64,000 nucleotides of DNA from Xylophilus sp. GOD-11R (GCF_033546935.1 NZ_CP137854.1:4650001-4714000), one strand, 5' to 3'; positions 54,956-64,000 are shown, counted from the stretch's first letter. A program made the numbers and translations. Notes: generated from the letters alone by a model not told the origin.

Positions 54956-55960
54956 TCAATCCGCCTTCGCGCCGGTTTCCTTCACGATGCGCGCCCACTT
55001 GATGGTGTCGGCGCGGATCACGCGGGAGAACGATTCAGGACTGCTGGTGACGCCCTCGGCGCCGATCGCCGCGAGCTTCTGCGCCGTGACGTCGGTGCCG
55101 AAGAGGCGGACGGTGTCGGCGTTGAGCTGGTCGACGATGGCCTGCGGCGTACCGGCCGGGGCCAGCAGGCCGAACCAGGAGCTCACTTCCACGTCGCGCA
55201 CGCCTTGTTCGGTCAGCGTCGGCAGGTCGGGCAGGGCATGCGCCCGGGCCGCGCCGGCGATGCCCAGGGCGCGCAGCTTGCCGGAGCGGATGTGCGGCAG
55301 CACCGAAGGCAGGTGGTCGAACATCACCTGCACCCGGCCGGCCAGCAGGTCGGCCATGGCGGGCGCCGCACCACGGTAGGGGATGTGCTCCATCGGCACG
55401 CCTTGCGAGGTCTTGAACAGCTCGGCGGTCAGATGCGGGATGGCACCGTTGCCGCTGGACGCGAAGGTCAGCGGCGGGTTCGCGGCCTTGGCCAGGGCCA
55501 CCAGCTGCGCCGGCGTGCGCGCCTCCAGCGAGGGATGCACCACCAGCGCCACCGGAATCTGCGCCAGCATCGAGACCGGCGAAAAGTCGGCCTCGGCCTT
55601 GTACGCCAGCGCCGGGTAGATCGACGGCGCGATGGTCTGGCTGGCCGTCACGCCGAGCAGCAGGTTGTAGCCGTCGGCGGGCGCCTTGGCGACCACGCCC
55701 GCACCCACCGAGCCACCGGCACCGGGCTTGTTGTCGACCACGACCGGCTGGTCGTAGAGCGTGCCCAGCCGGTCGGCCAGTACCCGAGCCAGCAGGTCGG
55801 CGGCGCCACCGGGCGGGAAGCCCGCCACGATGCGCACCGGCTTGGTCGGGTAGGCGGCGGCCAGCGCCAGGCCGCAACCGGTGCCGGTCAGCAGCGCGGC
55901 GCCGGCCGCCTGCAACAGCCGTCGGCGGGCGATGGTCGAACGAAGAAAAGAATCGATCAC
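54956..55960 (-). CDS. Bug-family (TctC-like) periplasmic binding protein
   Basis: 334 residues from a GTG at 55960 with GGGAG 6 nt upstream. The N-terminal signal has twin arginines (ARRRLLQAAGAALL) and may use Tat. Family landmarks: PVRIVAGFPPGGAADLLARVLA, VVVDNKPGAGGSVGAGVVAKAPADGY, IPYRGAAPAMADLLAGRVQVMFD. Bug proteins bind carboxylates; many are orphans as here. Regulator likely the divergent LysR gene. Confidence 0.9.
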   Translation of the reverse strand: MIDSFLRSTIARRRLLQAAGAALLTGTGCGLALAAAYPTKPVRIVAGFPPGGAADLLARVLADRLGTLYDQPVVVDNKPGAGGSVGAGVVAKAPADGYNLLLGVTASQTIAPSIYPALAYKAEADFSPVSMLAQIPVALVVHPSLEARTPAQLVALAKAANPPLTFASSGNGAIPHLTAELFKTSQGVPMEHIPYRGAAPAMADLLAGRVQVMFDHLPSVLPHIRSGKLRALGIAGAARAHALPDLPTLTEQGVRDVEVSSWFGLLAPAGTPQAIVDQLNADTVRLFGTDVTAQKLAAIGAEGVTSSPESFSRVIRADTIKWARIVKETGAKAD

Positions 55961-56071
55961 GTCTGCTCCCTGGAAAATCGAACCTGCGGTTCGTCGCGAC
56001 CACTGTGCGACAAGCGGGGGGTTTGCGGGTAGCGTCATTTCGTCGATGCCTGCGTGCCTAGAATGCAACGC

Positions 56072-56980
56072 ATGCGCCCGCTCGACCTCACCGCCCTGCG
56101 CTATTTCGCCGAAGCCGCGGCCTGCGGCTCGATTCGGCAGGCGGCCGACCGGCTCCATGTCACGCCCTCGGCGGTCAGCCGGCAGATTGCCAAGCTCGAG
56201 ACCCGGCTGCGTGCCACCTTGCTCGAGCGCAGTCCCGAGGGCGTGCGCCTCACCCAGGCCGGCGAAATGCTCGCCGAGGAAGTCGGCAACATCCACCAGC
56301 TGGTCGAGCGGGTGCAGTCCCGCATCGGCGACCTCGAAGGCCTGCGGCGCGGCACCGTGCGGCTGCGCTGCATGGAAGGCGCCGTCGACACCTGGCTGCC
56401 GGAGTCGGTGGCCGCCTTCCATGCGCTGCATCCGCAGGTCGGCTACGACATCGCGGTCGACAACACCGATGGCACCATCGAAAGCCTGCTAGCCGGAGGC
56501 TGCGACATCGGCGTGACCTTCAAGGCGCCGCGGCGCTCGGAGATCGGCGTGGTCGCCACCCGAAGCGCGCCGCTGCTGGCTTTCGTGAGCCCGCAGCATG
56601 CGTTGGGCGACGCCACCTCGGTGCGCCTGTCGACCCTGCTGCGCCATCCCATGGCGCTGCCGGGCGCGGCCTTCGGCGTGCGGCGGGTGCTCGACCAATT
56701 GTTCAAGCAGCAGCGGCAGGCAGCAATCGAACTGATCACCGCCAACTCCATCGCGATGACCCGCGCCCTGGCGCGCCAGGGCGTGGCGGTGACGATCCTG
56801 CCCGCCTTTTCAGCCAGCCACGACCTGCGTTACGGCCACCTGCGCGCGATTCCCATCGTCGGTGCCGGCCACCTGCGCGCCGAGGTGGAGCTGTGCGTAC
56901 GCAAGGGCCACATGCTGCCGGCCGCGCCGCGCGAGTTCCTGTCGCTGCTCAAGGCCGACTTCGCCCGCCTCACCGGCTGA
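56072..56980 (+). CDS. LysR-type transcriptional regulator
   Basis: 302 residues: N-terminal helix-turn-helix (MRPLDLTALRYFAEAAACG, SIRQAADRLHVTPSAVSRQIAKLE) and a substrate-binding domain. Start at 56072 is chosen because the conserved domain begins there; ATG 56063 or GTG 56054 would add three to six residues. Divergent from the Bug/hydrolase operon, so probably its activator. Confidence 0.9.
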   Translation: MRPLDLTALRYFAEAAACGSIRQAADRLHVTPSAVSRQIAKLETRLRATLLERSPEGVRLTQAGEMLAEEVGNIHQLVERVQSRIGDLEGLRRGTVRLRCMEGAVDTWLPESVAAFHALHPQVGYDIAVDNTDGTIESLLAGGCDIGVTFKAPRRSEIGVVATRSAPLLAFVSPQHALGDATSVRLSTLLRHPMALPGAAFGVRRVLDQLFKQQRQAAIELITANSIAMTRALARQGVAVTILPAFSASHDLRYGHLRAIPIVGAGHLRAEVELCVRKGHMLPAAPREFLSLLKADFARLTG

Positions 56981-56994
56981 AGCGGCGGGCACCG

Positions 56995-57555
56995 CTACAG
57001 CTTGCCGGCCGTGAACAACCGGCGCCGACCGATGCTGTCGCCCGCCACCATGAACCGACCCTCGCCCTGGTAATGCAGCGTGCGTGGATTGCGCGGCGTG
57101 GTCGCGGCCCGGGCACGCACCACTTCGAGGACGAAAAAATCGTATTCGTCGACCAGACGACGGTCGTGCACCCGGCATTCGAACTGCGCGTGGCACCGGC
57201 GCAGCAGTGGCGCGCCGACCTGCTCACCCGGCTCGGTTTCCAGCGCGAAAGCCGCGAACTTGTCGACTTCGGTTCCGCTGCAGTTGCCGATGGACGCCAC
57301 CGCATCGGCCATGCCGCGTGTGGGCAGGTTGATGGCGCACTCGCCGCTGCCCTCGACCAGCGCACGGCTGTGGTTGCCGCGCGCGATGACGCAACCGACC
57401 AGTGCCGGCGTGAACTCCATCACGGTGTGCCAGCCCAGCGTCATCACATCGCGCTCGCCCTTCCAGTACGAGGTCAACAAGATCACCGGGCCGGGCTCCA
57501 GGAAGCGGCGGACCTGGTCGAGTGGCAAATCGGCTTTGGCGTGACGGCTGGGCAT
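56995..57555 (-). CDS. Flavin reductase family protein
   Basis: 186 residues: GPVILLTSYWKGERDVMTLGWHTVMEFTPALVGCVI and ARGNHSRALVEGSGECAINLPT match the FMN-binding split barrel flavoreductases. Likely NADH- or NADPH-dependent, cytoplasmic; partner oxygenase unknown. 13 bp before the acyltransferase gene end on the same strand (57569). Confidence 0.85.
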   Translation of the reverse strand: MPSRHAKADLPLDQVRRFLEPGPVILLTSYWKGERDVMTLGWHTVMEFTPALVGCVIARGNHSRALVEGSGECAINLPTRGMADAVASIGNCSGTEVDKFAAFALETEPGEQVGAPLLRRCHAQFECRVHDRRLVDEYDFFVLEVVRARAATTPRNPRTLHYQGEGRFMVAGDSIGRRRLFTAGKL

Positions 57556-57568
57556 GCGGCGATGGTTG

Positions 57569-59491
57569 TCAGGCAGGAGCGACCAGCATCTCCGCGACCC
57601 GGCTGCGCAGTGTTTCGGGCTGTACCTGCGAAGCCGGCACGGGCTCGCCGATGCGCAACGCCACCCGGTTCAGGAAACCACGCCGGAACGGCCGCGCCAT
57701 GGCCGCCGGCCGGCCGCCGCGCTGCTCGATGCGGCTGAAGAACGATCCCCACAAGCCTTGCAACGCCATCGGCACCACGGGTGGCTCGATGCCGTCTTCG
57801 CGGGCCTGGGCCAGGATCTTCATCAGGCCGGGGTGAAACGTCTTCAGCGCGCCGTCGGTGGTAAGCCCGCCCTCGGGAAAAATCGCCAGCAGCTCGCCGC
57901 GGCGCAGCACGTCGGCGGCGCGCTCGAAGGCGGCTTCGTAGATCTGCGGATCGTCCTGGCGCGAGGCCAGCGGAATGCAGCGCGCCAGCCGGAACACCGC
58001 GCCGAGCACCGGCGTGGCGAAGATGCGGTGGTCCATCAGGAAGTGGATCGGGCGCGGGCTCGCGCCCAGCAGCAGCACCGGATCGGCCAGGCTCACATGG
58101 TTGCAGACCAGCAGCGCCGGGCCTTCTGCCGGAATCCTTTCAGCGCCGTCGATGCGGAACCGATAGACCAGGTTGGACACGATCCACGCCAGGAAACGCA
58201 ACAGGTATTCCGGCACCAGCCAGAACACGTAGCCCGCGACCAGTGCGTTGGCGATGCCGGTCAGCAAAAAGACCTGTGGAATGGTGAAGCCCGCCGACAG
58301 CAGCGCGCCCGCGATGACCGCGCTGGCGATCATGAACAGCGCGTTCAGGATGTTGTTGGCCGCGATGATGCGGGCCCGGTGGGTCGGCTGGCTGCGCATC
58401 TGGATCAGCGCGTACATCGGCACGCTGTAGAGCCCGGCGAAGAGCGACAGCAGCAGCAAGTCGGCCATCACGCGCCAGTGCGCCGGCCGGGCGATGAATT
58501 CGCCCAGGGCCAACAGCGGCGACGCCGGCAAGCCGCGCGCGGCGAAGTACAGGTCGATGGCGAAGACGCTCATGCCGATGGCGCCGAGCGGCACCAGGCC
58601 GATCTCCACCCGCCGCCGGCTCAGCACCTCGCAGAGCAGCGAACCGGTGCCGACGCCGACCGAGAACAGCACCAGCAGCAGCGAGGCGACGTGGGCGTCG
58701 CCGTGCAGCACTTCCTTGGCGAAACTCGGGAACTGGCTGAGAAAGACCGCGCCGAAGAACCACATCCAGCTGATGCCCAGCAGCGAGCGGAACACCACCG
58801 GCTGTGTGTGCGCCAGCCGCAGGTTGCGCCAGGTCTCGGTGGCAGGGTTCCAGTTGATGCGCAGGTTCGGGTCGGTCGCCCCGAGCGGCGGAATGCGCTG
58901 GGCCGCCAGCCGCCCGGCCAGCGCCAGCGCGAGACAGGCGGCGGCGACCGTGCCGTGGCCGACGCGCGGAATCGCCACCAGCACGCCACCGGCCAGGTTG
59001 CCCAGCAGGATCGCGACGAAGGTGCCCATTTCCACCATGCCATTGCCGCCGGTCAGCTCGTGCGGCTGCAGCACCTGCGGCAGGTAGGCGTATTTCACCG
59101 GCCCGAACAGCGTGGAATGCAAGCCCATCAGGAACACGCAGGCCAGCAGCACCGGCGCATTGCCGGCCCAGAAACCGACGGCGGCCACCGCCATGATGAC
59201 GATCTCCAGGTTCTTCACCGTGCGCATCAGCGCGGTCTTGTCGAGCTTGTCGGCCAACTGACCCGAAGTGGCCGAGAACAGCAGGTAAGGCAGCACGAAC
59301 AGCGCACCGATGACCAGCCCGGCCAGCGACGGCGGCAGCCAGGACACCGACACCTGGTAGGTGACCATGACGGTGAAGGCGAACTTGAACAGGTTGTCGT
59401 TGGCCGCGCCGGCGAACTGCGTCCAGAAGAATGGCGCGAAGCGACGCTGGCGCAGCAGGGCGAACTGGTTGGGATGCGGGTCTGCTGTCAT
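57569..59491 (-). CDS. MFS transporter fused to 1-acylglycerol-3-phosphate acyltransferase
   Basis: 640 residues. N-terminal MFS transporter (residues 1 to about 410, twelve segments; FAPFFWTQFAGAANDNLFKFAF) of the LplT type, then an acyltransferase with catalytic NHVSLAD and FPEGGLTTDG motifs. The pair resembles E. coli LplT and Aas fused without the acyl-ACP synthetase domain; likely lysophospholipid flipping and reacylation in the inner membrane. Confidence 0.9.
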   Translation of the reverse strand: MTADPHPNQFALLRQRRFAPFFWTQFAGAANDNLFKFAFTVMVTYQVSVSWLPPSLAGLVIGALFVLPYLLFSATSGQLADKLDKTALMRTVKNLEIVIMAVAAVGFWAGNAPVLLACVFLMGLHSTLFGPVKYAYLPQVLQPHELTGGNGMVEMGTFVAILLGNLAGGVLVAIPRVGHGTVAAACLALALAGRLAAQRIPPLGATDPNLRINWNPATETWRNLRLAHTQPVVFRSLLGISWMWFFGAVFLSQFPSFAKEVLHGDAHVASLLLVLFSVGVGTGSLLCEVLSRRRVEIGLVPLGAIGMSVFAIDLYFAARGLPASPLLALGEFIARPAHWRVMADLLLLSLFAGLYSVPMYALIQMRSQPTHRARIIAANNILNALFMIASAVIAGALLSAGFTIPQVFLLTGIANALVAGYVFWLVPEYLLRFLAWIVSNLVYRFRIDGAERIPAEGPALLVCNHVSLADPVLLLGASPRPIHFLMDHRIFATPVLGAVFRLARCIPLASRQDDPQIYEAAFERAADVLRRGELLAIFPEGGLTTDGALKTFHPGLMKILAQAREDGIEPPVVPMALQGLWGSFFSRIEQRGGRPAAMARPFRRGFLNRVALRIGEPVPASQVQPETLRSRVAEMLVAPA

Positions 59492-59664
59492 GCGGCTGGG
59501 TCTCCTGCGGCAACCGTGGATCGGCCCGCCCGGCTCATTTTGCCCGCCGCACCTGTTGCCCCGAGGTTGAAACACGGCATCACAATTCTTCTCCGCGAAG
59601 CTACCTTCGCTTCACGGAATGCCAGGAGCATGAAGCCGTGATCAACCACGAAAGAAGAACCGCC

Positions 59665-60033
59665 ATGAACATCCGCAGGACCACCCTCGCCGCCACCATC
59701 GCCCTGCTGTCGCTGGGCACGCTGGCGACTGTTCCCAGCGTCGCGCAGGCGCAGATCATCGTGCAGGTCGCGCCACCGCCGATGCGCTACGAACGCGTGC
59801 CGCCACCACGACGTGGCCAGGTCTGGTCGCCCGGACATTGGGAATGGCGCGGCGGCCGGCATGTCTGGGTGCGAGGGCAGTTCCTGCGCGCCCGTCCGGG
59901 TTACGCCTACCGGGAACCACGCTGGGACCAGCGCGGCGACCGCTGGGAAATGCGCCGCGGTGGCTGGGACCGCGACGGCGACGGCGTACCCAATCGCGCC
60001 GACCGCAAACCCAACAACCCGCGCCGTTACTGA
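59665..60033 (+). CDS. Secreted WXXGXW/YXWGXW repeat protein with Ca-binding-like tail
   Basis: 122 residues: signal peptide MNIRRTTLAATIALLSLGTL (cleavage near AQA-QI); repeat motif QVWSPGHWEWRGGRHVWVRGQF; C-terminal DRDGDGVPNRADRKPNNP like thrombospondin type 3 calcium-binding loops. Periplasmic or surface, function unknown. AAGAAGAA lies upstream of the ATG at 59665. Confidence 0.8.
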   Translation: MNIRRTTLAATIALLSLGTLATVPSVAQAQIIVQVAPPPMRYERVPPPRRGQVWSPGHWEWRGGRHVWVRGQFLRARPGYAYREPRWDQRGDRWEMRRGGWDRDGDGVPNRADRKPNNPRRY

Positions 60034-60042
60034 GTCCGGGAT

Positions 60043-61314
60043 TCAGTTGTCGGCGATGAACACCGTCAGCACGCCGGTGTAGCCGTGAATGTGGTGCCGC
60101 GCGATTTCACCGCCGGCGAAGAACCCCACCAGCGGCACGTCGCCGAGCGAGCGGCGGATGATCTGCATCTCCGCGCTCGGCGAGCCGAAATGCGGGCCGC
60201 CGCGCCCCGCGCAGCTCACATACACCGCGCCGACGATATGGCGCGTCGGTGCGACCGGCGCATCGTCGAGGCCGGCGCTGCCGTGGCTCAGGGGTAGATC
60301 TTCCGGGGCGAGTTCTTCACGGATCTCGGCGCAGATCCGCACCAGGTCGGCGCGAGCACCGACCGGATCACGCCGGCAGAACGCCACCTGCGTGCCCGGC
60401 TTCACGCGCCCGGCCACCGCCACGCCTTCGCGGGTGGTGTCCAGCCCGATGATGTGGCGCACCTGGGTGTCCACCCCGAAATGGCCCGCCCGACCGACCA
60501 GTTCCAGCGCGCCGCCATCCGACGGATCGAGCATGCCCACCAGGGTGCGACGCACCGTCGCCAAGGCTTCCTGCGGTTCTTCCAGGCTGATCTGCAGTTC
60601 GGACAACAGGGTCTGCAGCGCCGGCTGGCCGTCGATCTGCACGATGACGTGTTCGTCGGCTTCGGTCACCGTATGCACCGGCCCGAGCGGCTGGCAGCCC
60701 TGGGCCACGCGCGACACCAGGTTGACGCCCTCGCCGAAAGCCACGCCCGACAGGCCGCCGACAAAGACGCCGCTGGCCGCGCCCTGTCCGCGGATATTGC
60801 CGTTGCCGCCCACGGCGAACTGCACCGCCGCACGCCGGCTCGACGCGAGTCCGCCGAACAGGTAGCCCGTGGCGGTGCGATCGGCCATTTCTGCGACCAG
60901 TTCGGCGATGTCCGGCGTGTGGGCGTCGGCATGGAGCAAGGCGGTGTGCGCAGCGAAGCTGCCGGTGGCCAGCGAGCCCAGAGGCGCCACGCCGGAGAAC
61001 ACGCGGTACTGGTCCGGCGGCAGCTCGCAGAGCATCACGCACAGGGCCGGCTCGTCCAGGTATTCGGCGTTGTTCACCGCCACGCCGACGCCCACGGTGC
61101 CGGCCCAGTCGGTGATCTCGGGCAACTCGGCGCTCAGCGCGGCCAGAATTTCCTCGGCCGCATCGGCGTAGTGGTCGGTGATGTAGAGCAGGCCCAGGGT
61201 CGGGTGACGTGCATGGCCGGGCAGTGCCAGCTGCGCCCGCAGCTGGGCGAGCACCAGACCGGTGGCCATGCGCCACTGCGGATGCGTGGCATGGCCACAA
61301 GGAAAAAGCTGCAT
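60043..61314 (-). CDS. FIST N and C domain sensory protein
   Basis: 423 residues: N-terminal FIST domain (LGLLYITDHYADAAEEILAAL, WAGTVGVGVAVN) and C-terminal FIST_C (PVHTVTEADEHVIVQIDGQPAL, SCAGRGGPHFG, LVGFFAGGEIARHHIHGYTGVLTVF). FIST proteins are thought to bind small ligands such as amino acids; none of the usual kinase or cyclase partners is adjacent. ATG 61314 chosen; TTG at 61362 overlaps phaM. Confidence 0.87.
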   Translation of the reverse strand: MQLFPCGHATHPQWRMATGLVLAQLRAQLALPGHARHPTLGLLYITDHYADAAEEILAALSAELPEITDWAGTVGVGVAVNNAEYLDEPALCVMLCELPPDQYRVFSGVAPLGSLATGSFAAHTALLHADAHTPDIAELVAEMADRTATGYLFGGLASSRRAAVQFAVGGNGNIRGQGAASGVFVGGLSGVAFGEGVNLVSRVAQGCQPLGPVHTVTEADEHVIVQIDGQPALQTLLSELQISLEEPQEALATVRRTLVGMLDPSDGGALELVGRAGHFGVDTQVRHIIGLDTTREGVAVAGRVKPGTQVAFCRRDPVGARADLVRICAEIREELAPEDLPLSHGSAGLDDAPVAPTRHIVGAVYVSCAGRGGPHFGSPSAEMQIIRRSLGDVPLVGFFAGGEIARHHIHGYTGVLTVFIADN

Positions 61315-61358
61315 GGAGAGCGCTTTCTTGGAACTGAAATCCGAGCCGGCGTCGAAAC

Positions 61359-62213
61359 TCAACGGGGACTTTTGCGCGCAGGCGACTTCTTGGCAGCGGG
61401 TCTGGCGGCCGACTTCTTCGCCGCCGCGGGTTTAGCCTTCGCGGCAGCCTTCCTGGCGACGGGAGGCCGGCTCGCCGCTGCAGCGCCGCGTTTGGAAGCG
61501 CCGGCCGCCGACTTTCGGGACGCGGTGGTCGCCGCTGCCGCCACTTCGGCCGCCATGCGACCCGCCGCGTCGAAGGCGTCGCGGGCGGCTTTCTGCAGAT
61601 CGGGATTACGCCGCGCCTGCTCAGCCGCTTCTTGCATCGCGCCAGCGGCGATCTGCTGGAACTGACCCGTCAGGGCACTCCACCACTGCAGCGGATCGAC
61701 AGCGGGCGGGGGGGCCGGGGTGCTGGCAGAAGCGGTCGAAGCAGAAGCAGTCGATGCCGAAGGCGCCGGCTCGGGCTGCGCCACGGGCTCGGGGGCCGGC
61801 GCAGGCGCCGCCGGCTCGGACGCACGACGGGTGTACATGTCGTCGTAGGGGCCTGCACCGCCGGCAGCGGCCGCCGCCGCAGGCGCCTTGCCGAACCCGA
61901 AGGCACTCGCCAGATCCTGCACCGGCACGTTCATGCCGCGCAGTGTGGCCAGGGTCATCTTCTGCACTTCGAGCGCCTGGATCGTCGCGGCCAGCGCCCG
62001 CGCGTTTTGCTCTAGCCAGAACTGCACCGTCTTCAGTTCGCCCACCCGCTTTTCGATTTCTTCGGGCTGCAAGGTCGGCGCCACCCATTTCGACCAGTCC
62101 GGTGCGGCCGGCACGCTGCCGACGGCCCCTTTCGACGCGGCCTGGACCAGCCCCTGGAGAAAGTCGAAACCCGGCACGAAGGCGCCGAAGCCGAAAGCGT
62201 TCTTGTCGCTCAT
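61359..62213 (-). CDS. phaM: PhaM-like polyhydroxybutyrate granule/nucleoid protein
   Basis: 284 residues: N-terminal FVPGFDFLQGLVQAASK, PEEIEKRVGELKTVQFWLEQNARALAATIQALEVQKMTLATLRGMN; a Pro/Ala/Ser middle with STASASTASAST; and a Lys/Ala/Pro-rich histone H1-like tail (PAAKKSPARKSPR). PhaM of Ralstonia activates PHB synthase and tethers granules to DNA. Start at 62213 has AAGGA 9 nt upstream. Confidence 0.88.
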   Translation of the reverse strand: MSDKNAFGFGAFVPGFDFLQGLVQAASKGAVGSVPAAPDWSKWVAPTLQPEEIEKRVGELKTVQFWLEQNARALAATIQALEVQKMTLATLRGMNVPVQDLASAFGFGKAPAAAAAAGGAGPYDDMYTRRASEPAAPAPAPEPVAQPEPAPSASTASASTASASTPAPPPAVDPLQWWSALTGQFQQIAAGAMQEAAEQARRNPDLQKAARDAFDAAGRMAAEVAAAATTASRKSAAGASKRGAAAASRPPVARKAAAKAKPAAAKKSAARPAAKKSPARKSPR

Positions 62214-62476
62214 GAGATGGTCCTTGTATTTGGCCGATACGCCGTGTTTTTCGGCGCCGTGCCAGCTTACCGCATGGCTTCCCGGCCTTCGGTTCATCGC
62301 GTACTGCGCAGTGGATTTCGTGAGCATCTCACCAACCAACCGCCTGTTGTATTTGTCTGTCTCTCGATGTAACGAATGTCGATTCGATACCGGTTCGCAG
62401 GAAAGTGGCTGCTAAGCTCGTTTCGCCGTTGGCAATGGCTCCAGCGGCCCCATGGAACGAAAGCGAAGCTCAGGAG

Positions 62477-63682
62477 ATGCGCAAGAGAACGCCGGCGTGC
62501 GGGGTTCCGGTCTGGCAGGACATCGGCCGCGCCGTCGTCATGATTGGCCTGGCTTCCGGCCTGCAGATCGCCCATGCCGCCAGCGCCGCACCGATTTGCG
62601 ATGTCAACGGTGCGGTGATGAATCCCACCGACAAGGTGGCCGTACAGGGCCGGACCGGTGTGATGCGTTGCCGTGACGCGGTCACCGGCCAGGTGGTGCG
62701 CGAACAAGACCTGCAGTCGGGCCGTTTCACCGGCGCGGTGCGCTACTTCACCAACGGCCATCTCAGCCGGGAGCAGTTCGTCAACGAAAAAGGCAATCTC
62801 CAGGGTCGCAGCCGCGAGTTCGCTGCCGGCGGCCAGTTGCTGCGAGAGGGTAACTACGAAAACGGCGCGCTCAATGGCCTGACGCGCAATTTCCACCCGG
62901 ACGGCCGCCTGCAGCGCGCCAGCTTCTACGGTCCTGCGGGCGAACTGGCCTATGCCGAATTCACCCGCCGTGGCGACCTGCGCTCCCTCAAGTGCGCCGA
63001 CCGGCCCGTGCTGGCGCCGGCGGTCGACGATGCCCGCCTGTGCGGCTTTGCGCCCAGGCCCTCGCAAGTGAGCTTCGTGGCGGAGTCGGGCGCCCTGCGC
63101 GCACGGGCCACCTTCGTCGCGGGCAGCCGGGTGCGATACGAAACATTCCAGGACAACGGCCTGCCCGCCACGCAGGAAGAAACGTCTGCCAACGGCCGGA
63201 TCGAGCGCATCTTCGGCGCCGACGGCACGCGACGGCGCGAGGTAGTCTGGGCTCTGGTCGATGGCGCCAGCCAGCGCGATCGCGAAATGGAGTTCTCGTC
63301 GAGCGGCCGACTCACCCGCGAACGGCGCTGGAGCCAGGGCGAGCTCTCCAGCGAACAAACCTACTACCTCAACGGCCAGCCCCGCAGCAAGGCGCGCTAC
63401 ACCAGCTCCGGCAGCGTCCGCACACTCGAAACGCAGGACTACTACGAGAACGGCATGCTGGCCGCGCAGGGCAGCTATGTCGACACCGGCCGCTACGCGC
63501 CGACGCCCGTCGGCATCCACCGGCAGTTCGACATGCAGGGGCGGCCCAAGGCCGAATCGGTCTACGACACACGCGGCCGCCTGCTGCGCGAACGAAGCTG
63601 GGATCCGGCCGGCGTGGTGTTGCGCGACGACGAAGTGCTCGAGGACGGCTCGCGGCGCGGACCGGGGCCGGCTGCCCGCTGA
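62477..63682 (+). CDS. Secreted protein with YwqK/MORN-like repeats
   Basis: 401 residues. From the ATG at 62477 an N-terminal hydrophobic segment (VVMIGLASGLQIAHAASA) can act as a signal peptide; earlier in-frame starts at 62435 or GTG 62405 are possible. Repeats of the type F-x-NG-x-L-x-x-E and G-N-Y-x-N-G-x-L-x-G are spread across residues about 85-150 and 280-380, as in MORN_2/YwqK proteins. Two cysteine pairs suggest periplasmic location. Function unknown. Convergent with the FAH gene. Confidence 0.65.
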   Translation: MRKRTPACGVPVWQDIGRAVVMIGLASGLQIAHAASAAPICDVNGAVMNPTDKVAVQGRTGVMRCRDAVTGQVVREQDLQSGRFTGAVRYFTNGHLSREQFVNEKGNLQGRSREFAAGGQLLREGNYENGALNGLTRNFHPDGRLQRASFYGPAGELAYAEFTRRGDLRSLKCADRPVLAPAVDDARLCGFAPRPSQVSFVAESGALRARATFVAGSRVRYETFQDNGLPATQEETSANGRIERIFGADGTRRREVVWALVDGASQRDREMEFSSSGRLTRERRWSQGELSSEQTYYLNGQPRSKARYTSSGSVRTLETQDYYENGMLAAQGSYVDTGRYAPTPVGIHRQFDMQGRPKAESVYDTRGRLLRERSWDPAGVVLRDDEVLEDGSRRGPGPAAR

Positions 63683-63696
63683 GAATCGGTCGTGCG

Positions 63697-63999
63697 TCAG
63701 GCCTCGGCCGCCGCACCCCCGTCGTCGTCAAAAGTGACTTCCTGCGCGATGGCACCGAAGATCGATTGCCCGTCGCGGCCCTTCATTTCGATACGCACCG
63801 TGTCGTGCGCCTGCAGCCAGGCCGTCTTGGCCGAGCCGTCCTGCAGGGTTTCGATGGCGCGCTTTTCCACGATCGAACCGTAGCCACGCGGCCATTCCAG
63901 GCCCGAGGCATCTTGCCTGCGGACGCGCTTGCCTTCGGCGCCGGCTTCACGCGGCGTGCCGCGGTGGCTCGCCGGCCCCGAGCCGACGATGGTTCCGGC
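63697..63999 (-). CDS. Fumarylacetoacetate hydrolase family protein, partial (C terminus)
   Basis: The last 100 residues of an FAH-family hydrolase, open to the right edge. AGTIVGSGPASHRG, GYGSIVEKRAIETL, VRIEMKGRDGQSIFGAIAQEV are typical of the C-terminal domain. Full-length FAH proteins cleave beta-diketones such as fumarylacetoacetate in aromatic catabolism; which one cannot be told here. Confidence 0.85.
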   Translation of the reverse strand, partial: AGTIVGSGPASHRGTPREAGAEGKRVRRQDASGLEWPRGYGSIVEKRAIETLQDGSAKTAWLQAHDTVRIEMKGRDGQSIFGAIAQEVTFDDDGGAAAEA

Positions 64000-64000
64000 G

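Noticed and set aside
57554..59641. 695-residue frame opposite the MFS/acyltransferase gene
   Set aside because: Gln/His/Arg-rich shadow of a clear gene.

Overview
The window is GC-rich DNA from a betaproteobacterium, most likely Burkholderiales of the family Comamonadaceae (Acidovorax/Variovorax/Xylophilus-like). This rests on protein content: a PhaM-type granule protein, a Bug-family binding protein, OxyR, a rhizobial-style glycerol ABC transporter and the ribosomal/rpoA cluster. No 16S gene is present, so the genus is inferred.

Layout. 1-1019: end of a pyrimidine-utilisation (rut) operon (rutE partial, rutF). 1030-7596: a minus-strand operon of amino-acid-type binding protein, fused permease/ATPase, a 1123-residue molybdoenzyme fused to its own flavin/2Fe-2S reductase, and a GntR regulator. 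7597-8396: intergenic. 8397-11883: KGG stress protein, small secreted protein, glutathione peroxidase, ArsB-like transporter, orphan ModA-like binding protein. 11897-17011: six tightly packed minus-strand genes (pyrK, class-1B pyrD, carbamoyl-amino-acid amidohydrolase, XRE regulator, orotate phosphoribosyltransferase, unknown) that look like an orotate/pyrimidine salvage or degradation operon. 17167-20440: WYL-like protein, RNase HI-like protein, gamma-glutamyltransferase, Dps. 20512-24867: duplicated-domain protein, mntP with its Mn riboswitch, then a molybdate locus (modE-like, modB, modA, modC) followed by a molbindin gene broken by one stop codon. 25085-34195: initiator tRNA and the spc/alpha ribosomal protein cluster from rplN to rplQ, without infA and without rpsQ/rpmC upstream of rplN. 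34377-44522: complete glycerol uptake and catabolism locus (glpD, glpV, glpU, glpQ, glpP, glpT, glpS, divergent glpR and glpK). 44533-50201: proC, ubiA, dps, oxyR, recG. 50265-54130: a 27-bp tandem repeat, then queA and tgt separated by a reverse-strand gene that looks like a type III effector with an imperfect PIP box. 54135-64000: hydrolase plus Bug protein with a LysR regulator, flavin reductase, MFS/acyltransferase fusion, WXXGXW protein, FIST protein, PhaM, secreted YwqK-like repeat protein and a partial FAH-family gene.

Working together. The glp genes import and oxidise glycerol or glycerol-3-phosphate under GlpR, which has a 10-bp-phased array of TTC motifs at the divergent promoter. 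The mod genes import molybdate, the metal needed by enzymes such as the fused molybdoenzyme, but every molybdate-sensing molbindin domain at the locus is missing or broken. OxyR, glutathione peroxidase and two Dps proteins cover peroxide stress. The most novel-looking items are the candidate effector, the molybdoenzyme-reductase fusion operon, the class-1B pyrimidine operon with its apparently leaderless promoter, the broken molbindin gene and the phased GlpR array.
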